From the NCBI GenBank assembly GCA_034698045.1, contig JAQGAU010000593.1, positions 1-25,960 of the forward strand: DNA of 25,960 bases, written 5' to 3'. Source of the stretch: Paramacrobiotus richtersi. Taxonomy: Eukaryota > Tardigrada > Eutardigrada > Parachela > Macrobiotidae. The notes beneath the pieces are model-generated. The model did not search any database and had not been told where the DNA came from. It saw only the letters and a list, made by a program, of their open reading frames with translations. Position numbers and translations under genes: made by a program. Below, piece by piece: positions 9,695 to 20,201 of this stretch (its first letter is position 1; each line of letters starts with the position of its first letter).

Positions 9695-12489
9695 ATGCGG
9701 GCTGTAGTAATTTTATCGCTAGTGCTGCTCCTCGTTCAGCATGGTAAGAATTCGTAACACAGTGTTCATGTCGTTGTAGTATCGGTTCATCGATGATACC
9801 TGCTTCACTGCAGCACGTGGTCGCTGATTTTTAATTTTCCGATTTGACGATCTACACATCATTGTTTGTTTCTGTCAGCACTTGGTTCTCCTATATACGG
9901 AAACAAACACCGCAGCAGGTCTGGTCGCGGCAGATCCGGCACCCGCTCCAGTGCTTCGAGTTGGCGTCGCTTCCGGCTTAGTCCATCAGCGTACCAGGTC
10001 CCCAGCAAAACGCTATCCCGCATCACGGATTTGGGAAACTCCAGCTACCCTCGCGCTCGAGCCCGCATCCCGCCAGCTGCTTTTTCGTCTCCCGTGAGAC
10101 TGACGCATGCCCCGGCAGACCATCGTAATGGACCATCTGGCGACCAACACAGTGTTGAACCAATTGCGATGCCCGTGATTGACAGCTATCTGCATCGGGA
10201 CCTGTCCTGGCTTGGCTTGGCAAAGGACACCGATCTGTATGTCCCGTATAGGCGACGATACTCTGAGTACTTGACCACCACAGAACCGGTACGAGTTCAG
10301 TTTAGTGCATTGTAACGAACTGTTCGCCTTAGATTGTTGCATGCGTATTACGATAATACTGCCCGTTGTGTAGTGTCCAAGGTGTATAAGTAGTTCGAAT
10401 GGTATCAGTAACTAGCTTCTCACAGAGCACTACCGTCGCTGCTTGTACGTTTTGGGTTCCGCAAAAAATACAAAACAATTTCTCCGTAATATATAGGTGA
10501 TGGTATCTCAGTGTGATAATTTATAAGACTTTGAGACTTAAATGTTATTTCATTTCTTCGATTATTTCAGGATGCCGAAGAGGACCGAGCTGCGGAAGAC
10601 GAGTCTATAGCTCTAAGCTCTGAATCTCTTAGCGCAACAACTACACCAGGCAGTCTAAGTCCATCCGTAAGTCACCGCTTATATATTATCTTCTCCGAAC
10701 GTACATATATTTATGATGTGCTGATTAAACCATTTCCACATGAAATTACAGATACAAAGTACACTCGTAACATTAGTAAGAACACTGTACGCGTCAGGTA
10801 TTCACGCAACCGTTGTACAAGTTTAACAGTGTTTAAGATATCGTTAAGAGGTGTGGTGTAGCCTGCTTACTGCGGAATAGTGTCTTTCCTGATTCCGAAT
10901 TGTGTATTGCAGTATTGACGAAAAGTCCATACAAGTCACATTTTTGTGTTCCGCTCGTTAAACACATGGTTGTAGTTTCTAGTTCATATTTTTCTCTGCA
11001 GGCTAACGTCTCAACTACGGCCATCAGCACTACAGTTTACTTGCCGGAAAACACCACAAAAGTGGTCGATTTGTGCACTCTGGTGCGGTGGAACCGCGAA
11101 CTGCATTTTGCTGAAGTTCCCAATATGTTTCTTTCTTTCATTTCGAATGACCTCGTGTCGGGCAATTCAACCGCTGACAAAGAACGGTAAGTATGAAGCG
11201 GTACACGGGATAAAAGAGAAGGCTGTACTGGTTTGAGACTATCCCATTAATCTACCTCTGACGTCGGCAGATTTGCTTACAAATTCTTCAAGAAACTTCT
11301 TCGAGCTTTTGCGGCATATAACTCCAGCTGGGATACCTTCAAGATTCCAACAGAGTTGGATAGGGATATCTGTAATATAGATTCCACGGAGATAATGGTT
11401 GGACAATCTGCTTCATTTTTATTGTTCGCATATTCTAAAGATTATCGTTTTGGCATTGAAATACTTGCAGCAAGCTGATTTAATGGATGAGCGCACGGAA
11501 AATGCGGAAGAACCCATACTGACTGCTTTGCGCAATATGATAGCGTTATACTCTAATGGCAGTAAGCTGCCAGATAATTTGCCCGGTAAGTCACGTCCTC
11601 ATTCAGCAAAAGATTGTTACAATATGTCGTGAAGAATTCACTCTTCCTGATGTACTGCGAATTGTTTTTGTGTTGCCTACAGATGTTGTTGCTGCTGCCA
11701 AAGCATGCATGCCACCCGCGGATAAACCAACCTTCCGGTACGCTGATGTTTTCCCTTGCTTGGCGTTTTCCTCGACGCCAGATCAGCTGATATCGGGAAA
11801 TTCTGCCGACTCCATGTTTGGGAACGACAAAATCTGCAGGTATTTAATGGAATGTAAACTGCATCCGGTTATGGTAGTTTAGAACTTTCTCTGCTTGAAA
11901 ACCGCAAAAATGCAGAAAGTTGGAGTCGCGAAGATTCTCGAAGTGGGCTTAGTCGGAATCTGCAGGTAAATCCCATTTCTGAACGAATACTGGGCTTAAC
12001 GCATCACCGATTTCGTTTACTGCGGAGTTAACTATGCAAGTGTTCGGCATTACCTAATGAGCAGTTCCTGACTTCCTGTCGTCAATGTAATGCTGTCTGC
12101 AGTGAGCACCTCAACTACGATCTGTTCGAATGTGAACCGTACAATCGCTATGTAACCTGCCGGCTGGAGCATCTGGTGGCACTGAATGCCTTTGCCCGCA
12201 ACTATTATCTTTGTCCCGCCGAACTGGAGGACGACATGGTAAGATGCATCAGCAGATTGAACATCTGTCCGTGTTCGATTGTTGTACTAAACAATTTTTG
12301 TTTGGGATGGGATAGGTTCGAAGAGTACGTGAATATACGATGAAAGAACGAAAAGGGTACGAAAACTGGATGCAAAGATCAGAGCACACGGCCAACCTGA
12401 CGATTACGAACGACAACCAGTTGAACACCACGCACCCAGTCCCAGCATTGTCAACAAATGTGGTCCAGCTGAACGTCACCATTAACTAG
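9695..12489 (+). CDS. Unrecognised secreted eight-cysteine glycoprotein, copy 1 (482 aa)
   Basis: I do not recognise the family. Exons: 9695-9743, 9879-10288, 10571-10666, 11002-11186, 11271-11397, 11471-11585, 11683-11839, 12103-12238, 12316-12489. Every junction is GT-AG with matching phase; total 1449 nt, stop TAG. Residues 1-19 form a signal peptide (MRAVVILSLVLLLVQHALG). Exon 2 is rich in Arg, Ser and Gly, then carries VPSKTLSRI. Exon 3 is acidic and Ser/Thr-rich. Residues 186-425 form the conserved core with Cys at about 210, 281, 336, 353, 379, 390, 399 and 417. About eight N-glycosylation sequons occur, three in the Thr/Asn-rich tail. No TM segment follows the signal peptide, so it is probably extracellular with up to four disulfides. 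The tandem neighbour at 13348-17332 is a paralogue with the same exon structure up to exon 8. No catalytic motif was found. Confidence 0.88.
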
Positions 12490-13347
12490 CGGATAACTTG
12501 TGAAAATCTAATTAAAAACTGTGATTCACATTTTGGATACAATCACGCATGGAACTGTGTGTCCGACGAATCAGAACCTGAGTTCTGCTTTTGCGTTTGA
12601 AAAGAAAGTTTGCGTTTATTGTTTCGCGTGTCGTAAATTGTAACTCATCTAACAGTTCCTGATAAACCAGGGCGTCGGTTACGACCTGTACACAGTATTG
12701 TCATAAGAAAAAGCAAGAAATATTAAATAACCAAGCACATGCCCGATGTGGGAAGTACAGAGAGAATCGTAACCTTCCGATTTTGTAGTACATTGTTAAA
12801 CTTGATAAGCCGCTTTGATTTCGAGGCACGGCCAACTAAGAGCAATTGAAGCGGTTAAATTTTGCTGCAAATGTCGTGCATATGACTTCACGTTTGAGTC
12901 TTTTAGCCGGTTGCTTGTCTGGTGAGCTCGAGCTCAGTTTCCAAAAAATTCAAATTGATTATGTTTAACCTACGATATGCTTCCTGCTAAGTTGTGCTCT
13001 ACGTTCCAAAAACCATGCATGTATGTAGCAAAAGGAATCGAATCTGCATTAAATTTTATGGGAATCTTTGACTCATTATAAACGTAGCGGTGAAAATATG
13101 CATCTCGTAAAACTATTCCGATAATTTTCTAGCAGAGCTGTCGTCATCCATCCGTAGCTGATTGGGCCGACCAGCTGTTATTTGGCAGTCAGTTCGCCTT
13201 TATCACATTATTAATCGGAAGTGTCCATCTGATAACTAGCGGATCAAAATCAGCACTGAACGGTTGTTACTACTTAAAGTAGTGCGTTGACGGGATCAAG
13301 GACCACTCTATAGTGCACACCAGACTTTTTCTCACTCGGATTTAGGA
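12490..13347. other. Intergenic spacer between the tandem secreted genes
   Basis: It holds the 3' UTR of copy 1 and the promoter of copy 2. No credible ORF was seen. The last 160 bases match the region upstream of copy 1. A short palindrome GAGCTCGAGCTC lies near 12923. Confidence 0.6.
13200..13235 (+). promoter_or_regulatory. Paired GATA-type sites upstream of secreted gene copy 2
   Basis: TTATCA at 13200-13205 and TGATAA at 13230-13235 have the same order and 30-base spacing as at copy 1. A second conserved block (GTTGTTACTAC) follows about 30 bases later in both copies. The intervening bases differ more than the motifs do, which suggests constraint rather than only recent duplication. Confidence 0.55.
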
Positions 13348-16300
13348 ATGCGGGCTGTAATCATTTTTGTGTCAGCTTTGCTCGCTGTTCAGCAAGGTAA
13401 GAATTCGTAAAGTATCACGGCAGCTCGATGTCAACCAGCTCCTTATAATTGTGCCAGCGGGATTATGGCTGTTGTAAATGATTGTATGGTATCGGATTCC
13501 TTGTTTTAGCCTTCCGAGTGTCTGCATTTCTTAGTTTTAGTTGTGTTTGCTGCGTTAGTCTTTAGTTTTAGCGCTGCGGTTGTGGCCAAGCAAAGTTCCT
13601 AGCCGTGGACATATTGTTTTAGCATATCAGTCATATATATATCTTAATGCAGAGCATGCACAGCGTACTGTGCACCCGGTAATCGAGGACTTTCAACTCG
13701 TTTATCATATTTGGTCGTTGATGTATGAGTCTTGATTCCTTAAAGCGTTGTTTCTTTTGCCAGTACTTGGTTCTCCTATTTACGGAAGCAATCCCCGCCG
13801 CCGAACTCGTGGCGGATCCGGCAGTAGATACGGTGGTAGATCCAGCGGTGGCGGCGGTTCTTGGGGTGGTTCATATTCCAGCTACCGCTACAATCCATCT
13901 ACCTACCATGTTCCCAGCAAAACGCTATCCCGCATTATGGGGTCGACAAGCGCCAATCTCCCCCGCGCTGGAATTCGCATCATGCCGCCGTTTCTCTCGC
14001 GCCCCATCAGGGTAATGTATTCCGCGGCAGGTCATCGTAGCGAGCCGTACTACGAGCGAGACAGTGATGATCCAGTTGTGGAGCCCAGGATCGACGGTTA
14101 CTTGTATGGAACTCTCTCCTCAATTGGACTGACAAATGACAGCGACCCGTACGTTCCTTTCAGGCGCCGATTTCAGGATTACCTCACCACCACAACAACG
14201 GTACTTGTTAAGTTTAACACATTGTAAGGTACCTTTTGCTGTTGCAAATAGCACTGCGTGTTATGATAATGTTGTCCGTCGCTCAGTGTTTTCTAAAACT
14301 AGCATGTAATAATTTTATGTTGTCGCTAATGAGATTGTCCGCGTGCGCAAACTGCGAAAGAATTTCGTCCTTTATGCTTCGCATTCAGCGGACTCTGGTG
14401 CTGTGAGATGCTACAACATGAATGAATGGCTGAATATATGCTGTATGTTGTTATTTCTAGGTAGCCCCCAAAGCAAATCCTGTTGATGTCCTGGACGAGC
14501 TGATGCCGGCTCTTAACGGGTCAGCAACGCTTGACGATCTAAATTATGCTGTAAGTTTCATATGGGGGCGCGGTGGTTGCAATGTTTAAATAAAAGTTAG
14601 GAACATTTTGGTAGAGCTATTGATAAGAAACGTCAGTTGTAATTTGGGACACGTGCACACCGGATGACAGATTGGCGTGTCAGTTACTCTGATGACCGTG
14701 GTATCAGTTTGAGTCGTTTTCTGGTTCCAAAGTTCTTTTCCGAGCAAAGTTAACAAAACTGTAAAGATTTTGTGTAACAAACGAAGCATCGGCTGTAGCT
14801 GTAGTTTGAAATTTACATTTCTCGGTTCCAGGTGAATGGTTCAACAACTGACATTACTACCACAACTTCTCCGCCGCTGACGACAAAAATGGTCGATTTG
14901 TGCACTTTGGTGCGTTGGAACCGGGAACTGCAGTTTACAGAAGTTCCCAACATGTATCTCTCTTTCATTTCGGATGACGTCGTGTCTGGAAATTCAACCG
15001 CTGATAAAGAACAGTCAGTATAAAGCTGTATACGGAACAAAACAGCGGGAATCTTACTCATTTGTCAACTGTCACTTTACTTTTTGTCTGCGACAGATTT
15101 ACATACAAATTCTTCGAGTATCTGCTTCGAGCGTATGCGGCGCACAACTCCAGCTGGGATGTCTTTAAAATTCCAGCAGAGTCGGATGTGGACGCTTGCA
15201 ATATCCAGTCTGTGGAGCAATTGGAGGTAGCAATCGGACCGTTGTTTTTCTTTGCGTATGCTGCCCATTTTGACACACTCCAGACACCGGCTTAATTGTT
15301 TTAGAATGTTAATTTAACGGATGAGCCCACCGGAAATGTCGAAGAACCTATTCGGACAGCGGCGCGTAATATGATTAGGATGTACTCCAATCTCAGTACA
15401 CCCGATAATCTGCTCGGTAAGCTAGGCAAGTGATCCGATAAGGCATGGCGGGTATGCTGTTTTTGGTGTGTCGTACCGCCTTTTACGTATCTGTGTCATG
15501 CAGATGTTGTTTCTGCCGCCGAAGCGTGTTTGCCTGGCTCGAAAAATCCCGGTTGGCCGTACGATGTTGTTTTGCCCTGCCTGGATTTTTCCTTAACCCC
15601 GGATCAACTGATATCGGTCAATGATACAGATTCTATGTTTGGGAACAACGAAATCTGCAGGTAAGCGATAAGAAAACTAGAGAGCATTTCTGCTACGAAA
15701 ACCGAAACATGTAATTACATATTGTACTTTGACAAGGGAACGTTGCCACGACGGTGGATCGCTAGCGCATGTAATAACTGACACACTCGATTATTTACTT
15801 AGTCTAAAGGGTAGGCTGAATATAAAGTATTTAGACTACGAGAATGCAATTGTAGCGAGTTCCTGGCGAGCGGCGTAGATCAACTATTTGTTACGATTGC
15901 CCGCGATTGTCATTACATGTACAAGTACAGTATCGCTGTAAACTGTGTCGCTGATCGGTTCGAACTTTTCAACGGGCACCCTATCTGAAAGGAGATCTTA
16001 TCGTTGATGTCTACAGGATTCATCTGAACCACAATTTGCTCCAATGTGAAAGTTACAGTCGCGCGGCAACCTGCCGGCTGGACCATCTGGTGACGCTGAA
16101 CGCATTTGCCCGCAACTATTACCTTTGTCCCACAGAACTGGAGGACAGAATGGTAAGATATTCAGCACTGCTACTCTGCAGAGAAATTGGCTCGTGATCG
16201 ATCGGCAAACTGTTTTGTATGCGATAGGTTAGCCAAGTGCGTGAACGGATAAGTGAACGACCGGCGTATGAGAATTGGAAGAACACGAGGCCAGGTACGC

Positions 16301-17332
16301 CTTGCGAAAGGAAATTTTGAAGTTCACTATCCAACAAAAATCTCTGCGGAAACAAATCAATAACAGAACTGTTTATCCTGCACTCGGAAGTGTCTCTTTA
16401 ATCCGATCGGTTTGTATGCGGTCATCTGGCGGGCATAAGACTGATCCAAATCAGAAGAATTTTGTTCCGCTCACTTGCCATAAACTTATTAATTGTGCTG
16501 CTACCAAAAGTGGACAGTTGCGGAAAAAAAGCGGTTAAAACGAAGTAAGAGTTGTGACCTAACAGGATCAGGTGGCCAGATATTAGGCTGCTGACAAGGG
16601 AGCTCTGTTTCCGTCCATCTTTCGAAGCCAGTATAAAAGTACGGAGCTTGCTGGACTTTATAGCGCATAGACGGAAATTATCACGGAATGAGCATGTGTT
16701 GCGTCGCGCAGTTCTTGTCTGCAAAGCAGATCAAAAGCTTCAAGAACAGCGCTAACACGGCAGGTAAAGAAACCTTCTCAGACAAGAATAAATTCGAAGC
16801 GCAATTACTCTATTGTCGTACGCAAGCGTCAGTTATTGACGTTACGCATATTTCTTCTATCTGGACTCAAAGGCTCGAAAGCGTTCTACTCAGAATTTTG
16901 TACAAGACCGAGTACAATTCGCTCAAAATGCTGCTGGCTGGTTTCTTTTCCGATTGTCACTATCGTGCTTTTTATCTGCATTTGCATCTGTTAATCTTCA
17001 CATTCGCGCTGTTACGGTCATTTAAAAATTTTGAGTGCAGGAAAATCTGGCGCTGATATAAGAATTCTTTCCGTAGAAAATTCTTTGCAAAGTGAACCTC
17101 AAACATTTCCTTCGAGAGAACTTTCTTTCTGCGGAACGAAACTTAAATGTTTCTTTTTGCAGTACTCGTTTCTGCAAAGTGTACCACGCCGAACTGTGTG
17201 CGATCAATGACGGCCATCCCAAACACCACGGCTATCACAAACGACAACCAATCCAACACCACGGACTCAGTCCCAACACTGACAACGAATTTTTTGCAGT
17301 TGAACATCACTAACGTTAGGGAGCAACTATGA
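13348..17332 (+). CDS. Unrecognised secreted cysteine-rich glycoprotein, copy 2 (509 aa, with extra intron)
   Basis: Paralogue of the gene at 9695. Exons: 13348-13396, 13764-14200, 14461-14550, 14832-15013, 15097-15226, 15305-15416, 15504-15660, 16017-16152, 16228-16294, 17163-17332. Total 1530 nt, all phases consistent. It shares the signal peptide start MRAV, a Gly/Arg/Ser-rich exon 2, all eight core cysteines, and exons 7 and 8 of identical length (157 and 136 nt). Exon 7 residues are about 60% identical by eye. Exon 3 shows no similarity to copy 1. The last exon of copy 1 is split here: YENW and its neighbours lie before 16294, and the TNDNQ...NTT tail lies after 17163, separated by 868 nt containing an inverted-repeat insertion. 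If this intron is not spliced, the frame ends at a TGA 24 bases into it. The start of exon 10 adds about 12 residues with two extra Cys that copy 1 lacks. Function unknown; probably extracellular. Confidence 0.82.
16295..17162 (+). other. Copy-specific 868-nt intron of secreted gene copy 2
   Basis: It starts GTACGC and ends TTTTTGCAG and keeps phase 1. Copy 1 has no intron at the matching place (inside its exon 9). It contains the inverted-repeat insertion at 16305-17114. A 122-codon open frame at 16688-17056, 50 bases after a TATAAAA string (16632-16638), has no recognisable domain and may be accidental. Confidence 0.65.
16305..17114. mobile_element. Candidate terminal-inverted-repeat insertion (about 0.8 kb)
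   Basis: Imperfect inverted arms lie at 16305-16352 and 17068-17114. Aligned by eye, about three quarters of 48 positions match, including AGTGAAC and ATTTCC blocks near the outer ends. The arms bracket almost exactly the DNA absent from the paralogue. No transposase and no clear target-site duplication were seen. A further partial direct repeat of the right end (TGCAAAGTG at 17086 and 17173) suggests the true right border may lie nearer 17190. Likely a non-autonomous DNA element. Confidence 0.5.
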
Positions 17333-17915
17333 TTAGTATTTGATCATAATCGCGCAGGAAGCTGTGTGTTAGACGTTATTGCGATTATAATACGTCTTAA
17401 CTTATATTAGCGAACATTTAAAAAAGAATTTTCATAATCTTGGCTCCCATATCGTAATTCGTCATATCGCAGTGCATGATCAAGGATGGGTACTTCCGAC
17501 AAGGCATACAAATTACTGCAAGTAGGATCAAGAAACGGACGTCAGCAGTGGCGCGTTTCGAGCCGAATTTAGGGAGGTGCCAGGAACCCGCAAGTCACCA
17601 CTACATATTATTGCGGGTTCGTGCCCCGGGGCAGTTCCATGCTGCGCCTAATGTATTACTTTTTCATTCAGTTTATTTTGGCGATAAATCGTGAGATTTA
17701 ATGCATAACAGTGCAAAGAAAGCTGGCGTTAACCTTAAAATAATTCTTCGAAGATGTGCGAAAAATCTCGGAAGGAATTCGGACGTCCGTTTCGTCAAAT
17801 ATGGGCTGCTTTTTAAGAAAACCAACAAAAGTTACTATAACTAAGGCAAATATTCGCTGTAGATATTGTTTTTAGTCCACTTCAGCTTGCTCCAGTCAGC
17901 GTTTCCAGAAGCTGG
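17333..17915. other. Intergenic region, no gene seen
   Basis: It lies between the end of secreted gene copy 2 and the 3' end of the minus-strand GPCR. I searched it for the missing TM6 and TM7 of that receptor on the minus strand and found no hydrophobic continuation. The plus-strand frame 17476-17694 looks accidental. Confidence 0.6.
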
Positions 17916-18707
17916 TCAGCAAGGCAAAAGCAGTTGTTCCGAATCCATTTTGTACATTTCAATATCAAATTTATAATAAGTATGGACATGATCCGAGTGA
18001 ACTTGGGTGGGATTTGGGCAGAATCTAAAACGATTCTTTGCCACATCCTTCAACAATTCAACAGACGAACTATCTACGCACGAAAACTGCGGACACTTAG
18101 TGCGAAGTAGAGCGGCCCAAATCTGGCTGATCGCGAACCACGTTAGCTGCGCCTTCGTGTCCAGGAAGCTAGCTTTAGTGAGCGGCACGCGGTAATACAG
18201 GGCATCCAGTGTTATTCCTGGAATAAGGATGGCATGAACGTCCAGAATTGCGGCTACGGTGAGTATGGCTGCCACCCGTGAATTATGATGATTTTTGTAT
18301 GATATCGGCCGGAGTAGCGCCCAAGCGCGATTGATGCTGATTAGAACGTGGATATGTATCGTAATAGCCGCAATAACATAGCTGACATAAATCCTTAAGG
18401 TACAGGCATGAGATCCTAGCCACCAGTAGTCGTAATATTCCGCAAGAACTATCATAGGGTTTCGGATGCCGGTATAAATGAGATGACTGCACAACAGAAC
18501 AATGATATAAACGTTGAAAGGGACCTGGTGAAGTTCCTTCCTAAGCAAGAAAAACAGCACGAGAGCATTAAGGATTAGTGCGATCACGGTTACGCTGATG
18601 AAGCTGGATGATAAAAGATAACCACCGGTTGTACTGTAGGTCCTCTGCATTATCGTTCGGTTATCTGGGTAAGCAGCAGAGCTGTTTGTGCAGTTATAAA
18701 TCAGCAT
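17916..18707 (-). pseudogene. Truncated rhodopsin-type GPCR (TM1-TM4 and start of TM5)
   Basis: One open frame of 263 codons. The N-terminus has three glycosylation sequons (NCT, NSS, NRT). TM1 is about residues 34-56 (LILNALVLF), TM2 about 64-88, then LGSHACTLRIY with the TM3 cysteine, TM3 ending in SINRAWALLRP instead of DRY, and TM4 about 145-167. The equivalent of the ECL2 cysteine in the paralogue at 3-591 is lost (ASFLD against GCYLD). After SQIW the sequence becomes polar and unlike a TM5, and ends about 55 residues later. No TM6, TM7 or NPxxY follows in the next 580 bases. The shared stretch with the left-end receptor spans TM3 to early TM5. Inference: 3'-decayed gene, although the first 200 codons are intact and it could still be transcribed. 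Confidence 0.7.
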
Positions 18708-19559
18708 TATGCTTGACTGGTAGGTGATAACAGAACCGCAAAGTTTAATTAGGATTTTGGATTAGGATTTAATTTGATTAGGACTAGAGTTAATTAGGAT
18801 TTTAGGTTCTTTGATGCTGCTTATCCAGAGAATTCTATCTGCGTGCGTTGGTCACAGCAGGACGATAGGAATTATCAGGGCAGGTAAAAACAATTACAGT
18901 ACATATCGATTTCGGGATAATAAACCGGAAAGTTGATCCACCTTCCGGATTAATTTCCTTACGTAACTAAATGACGGGCTCGTCGGGCTGTGCTGCCTTT
19001 CTATCGTCAGCAGGATACAATTTATTTAAGGACCACTGCTTCTTCCTGCCGAACGTTTAGTCTGTGTATTTACCTGGCTTACCAGAAGAAGTCTCAGATC
19101 CTCGCTTTGTTCTGGTCCATCAGAAATAACGCTGATCATGCGTGCTTAGTTTTTCCAAGAATACTTGAGCAAAGAATGGATTCGCGTGCCTGGTGGGCTT
19201 CTGCGTGACCTTTACATGACACAAGATCTGCATTTGGTCAATTACCTGTCGTTCAACCGTATCTAATTTTACCTTTACGTAAAACAGATTGCATCGTTGT
19301 TAGTTAATGTGAATTCAGATTTGCTGGAAAACGGAAAGACGGCTGGAAAGTGAAATGTCCGGCCCTCGAGACACTGATTAAGAGAAGGTTTCGAAAATGC
19401 GCTGAAATCAGATTAATTTCCCTGACTAATGTCACATACAGTTAGGTTTTGTATTACTAAAAGGTTCAATTTCGGATTGTTTACCGTGTCTACTTTGTTG
19501 CGGGCTTTGCCGAATGAAAAATAAGTTACCAGCAGGCAAAAGATATCATACAGTACGAC
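18708..19559. other. Intergenic region with a degenerate TTAGGATTT-rich patch
   Basis: It should include the promoter of the minus-strand GPCR. At about 18745-18808 the string TTAGGA(TTT) recurs several times with variable spacing, a low-complexity patch. Otherwise no supported gene was seen; the plus-strand frame at 18990-19208 has no recognisable feature. Confidence 0.5.
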
Positions 19560-19886
19560 ATGCCGTTCTTGTTTCGCGTACCTCGTTTGCGAGATAGAAC
19601 AGAATTTCGTACTTTTATTGAAATTTGCATTGACGTACTGATAACTTTACTCATTATTTTGGTTTGTGGTTGCATGGTGCCGTATTGGTGTGTGACATTT
19701 TACAAAAAATGCAGTTACGTATCGATTAAGGTCATTGCTGGAAGTGGTTCAGAATTAACACTGGCTGTTCGCTATAAAATCACCACTACTACAAAACGAA
19801 AGACAGAAACTGTCCGACACATTAATGATATTGTGAACCGAAAAAAAACATCACCAGAAAAACCGACTACACACAAATGTCCCTGA
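19560..19886 (+). CDS. Possible small single-TM protein (108 aa)
   Basis: Unrecognised. The ORF has an Arg-rich N-terminus, one strong hydrophobic segment at about residues 22-46 (IDVLITLLIILVCGCMV), three cysteines around it, then a basic Thr/Lys-rich tail. It converges on the minus-strand leishmanolysin copy 1, with 86 bases between the ORF end and that model's last exon. The last 60-80 bases are similar to 24310-24395, downstream of leishmanolysin copy 2, but the TM-coding part is not repeated there. That makes it uncertain whether this is a gene or duplicated 3'-flanking DNA that happens to be open. Confidence 0.3.
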   Translation: MPFLFRVPRLRDRTEFRTFIEICIDVLITLLIILVCGCMVPYWCVTFYKKCSYVSIKVIAGSGSELTLAVRYKITTTTKRKTETVRHINDIVNRKKTSPEKPTTHKCP

Positions 19887-20131
19887 AACCACCACGTTCC
19901 TTTAAACTGTTGAAAATTATTGTGAACACAAAGCAACAACCGTAATTCTAATCAGATCTGTGATACCGCACATCAAACAGCTGGATCCGTCAAAATCATC
20001 AGCAGAATCAAAATCAAATGAACGTAAACAATGTTCCTATCACTGCCAGAAGCGGGATCGCATTCGCCGGTGTATTGTGACGTGCTTGGATACCGGTTAA
20101 TAGCATCAACCACAGGCAAAGACAGGCGAGC

Positions 20132-20201
20132 CTGCGACGAGAACATGTTACAGTGGTATCATACATTATTGACGTGTCGAAAATAAGTCAATCTGCCGTA
20201 C
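20132..20201 (-). other. Last putative intron of leishmanolysin copy 1 and alternative 3' end
   Basis: GTACGG to GTCGCAG, 70 nt, joins CPFME in phase 0 to a 53-codon frame at 20131-19973. That frame ends in a hydrophobic tail (YVHLILILLMIL) followed by TDPAV. If real, it gives the protease a membrane or GPI-signal-like end instead of the normal domain. If not spliced, the frame stops at VRQIDLFSTRQ. Confidence 0.3.

Noticed and set aside
11930..11990. Second GAATCTGCAGGTAA string in intron 7 of secreted gene copy 1, resembling the real exon end at 11839
   Set aside because: No open frame with matching phase precedes it; it is probably a decayed local duplication of the donor.
17600..17640. 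GGGTTCG string resembling a tRNA B box
   Set aside because: No A box, acceptor stem or anticodon arm could be arranged around it.
19973..20131. Treating this as a certain last exon of leishmanolysin copy 1
   Set aside because: Splice signals and phase fit, but the similar DNA next to copy 2 is not coding, so it is kept only as a low-confidence option.
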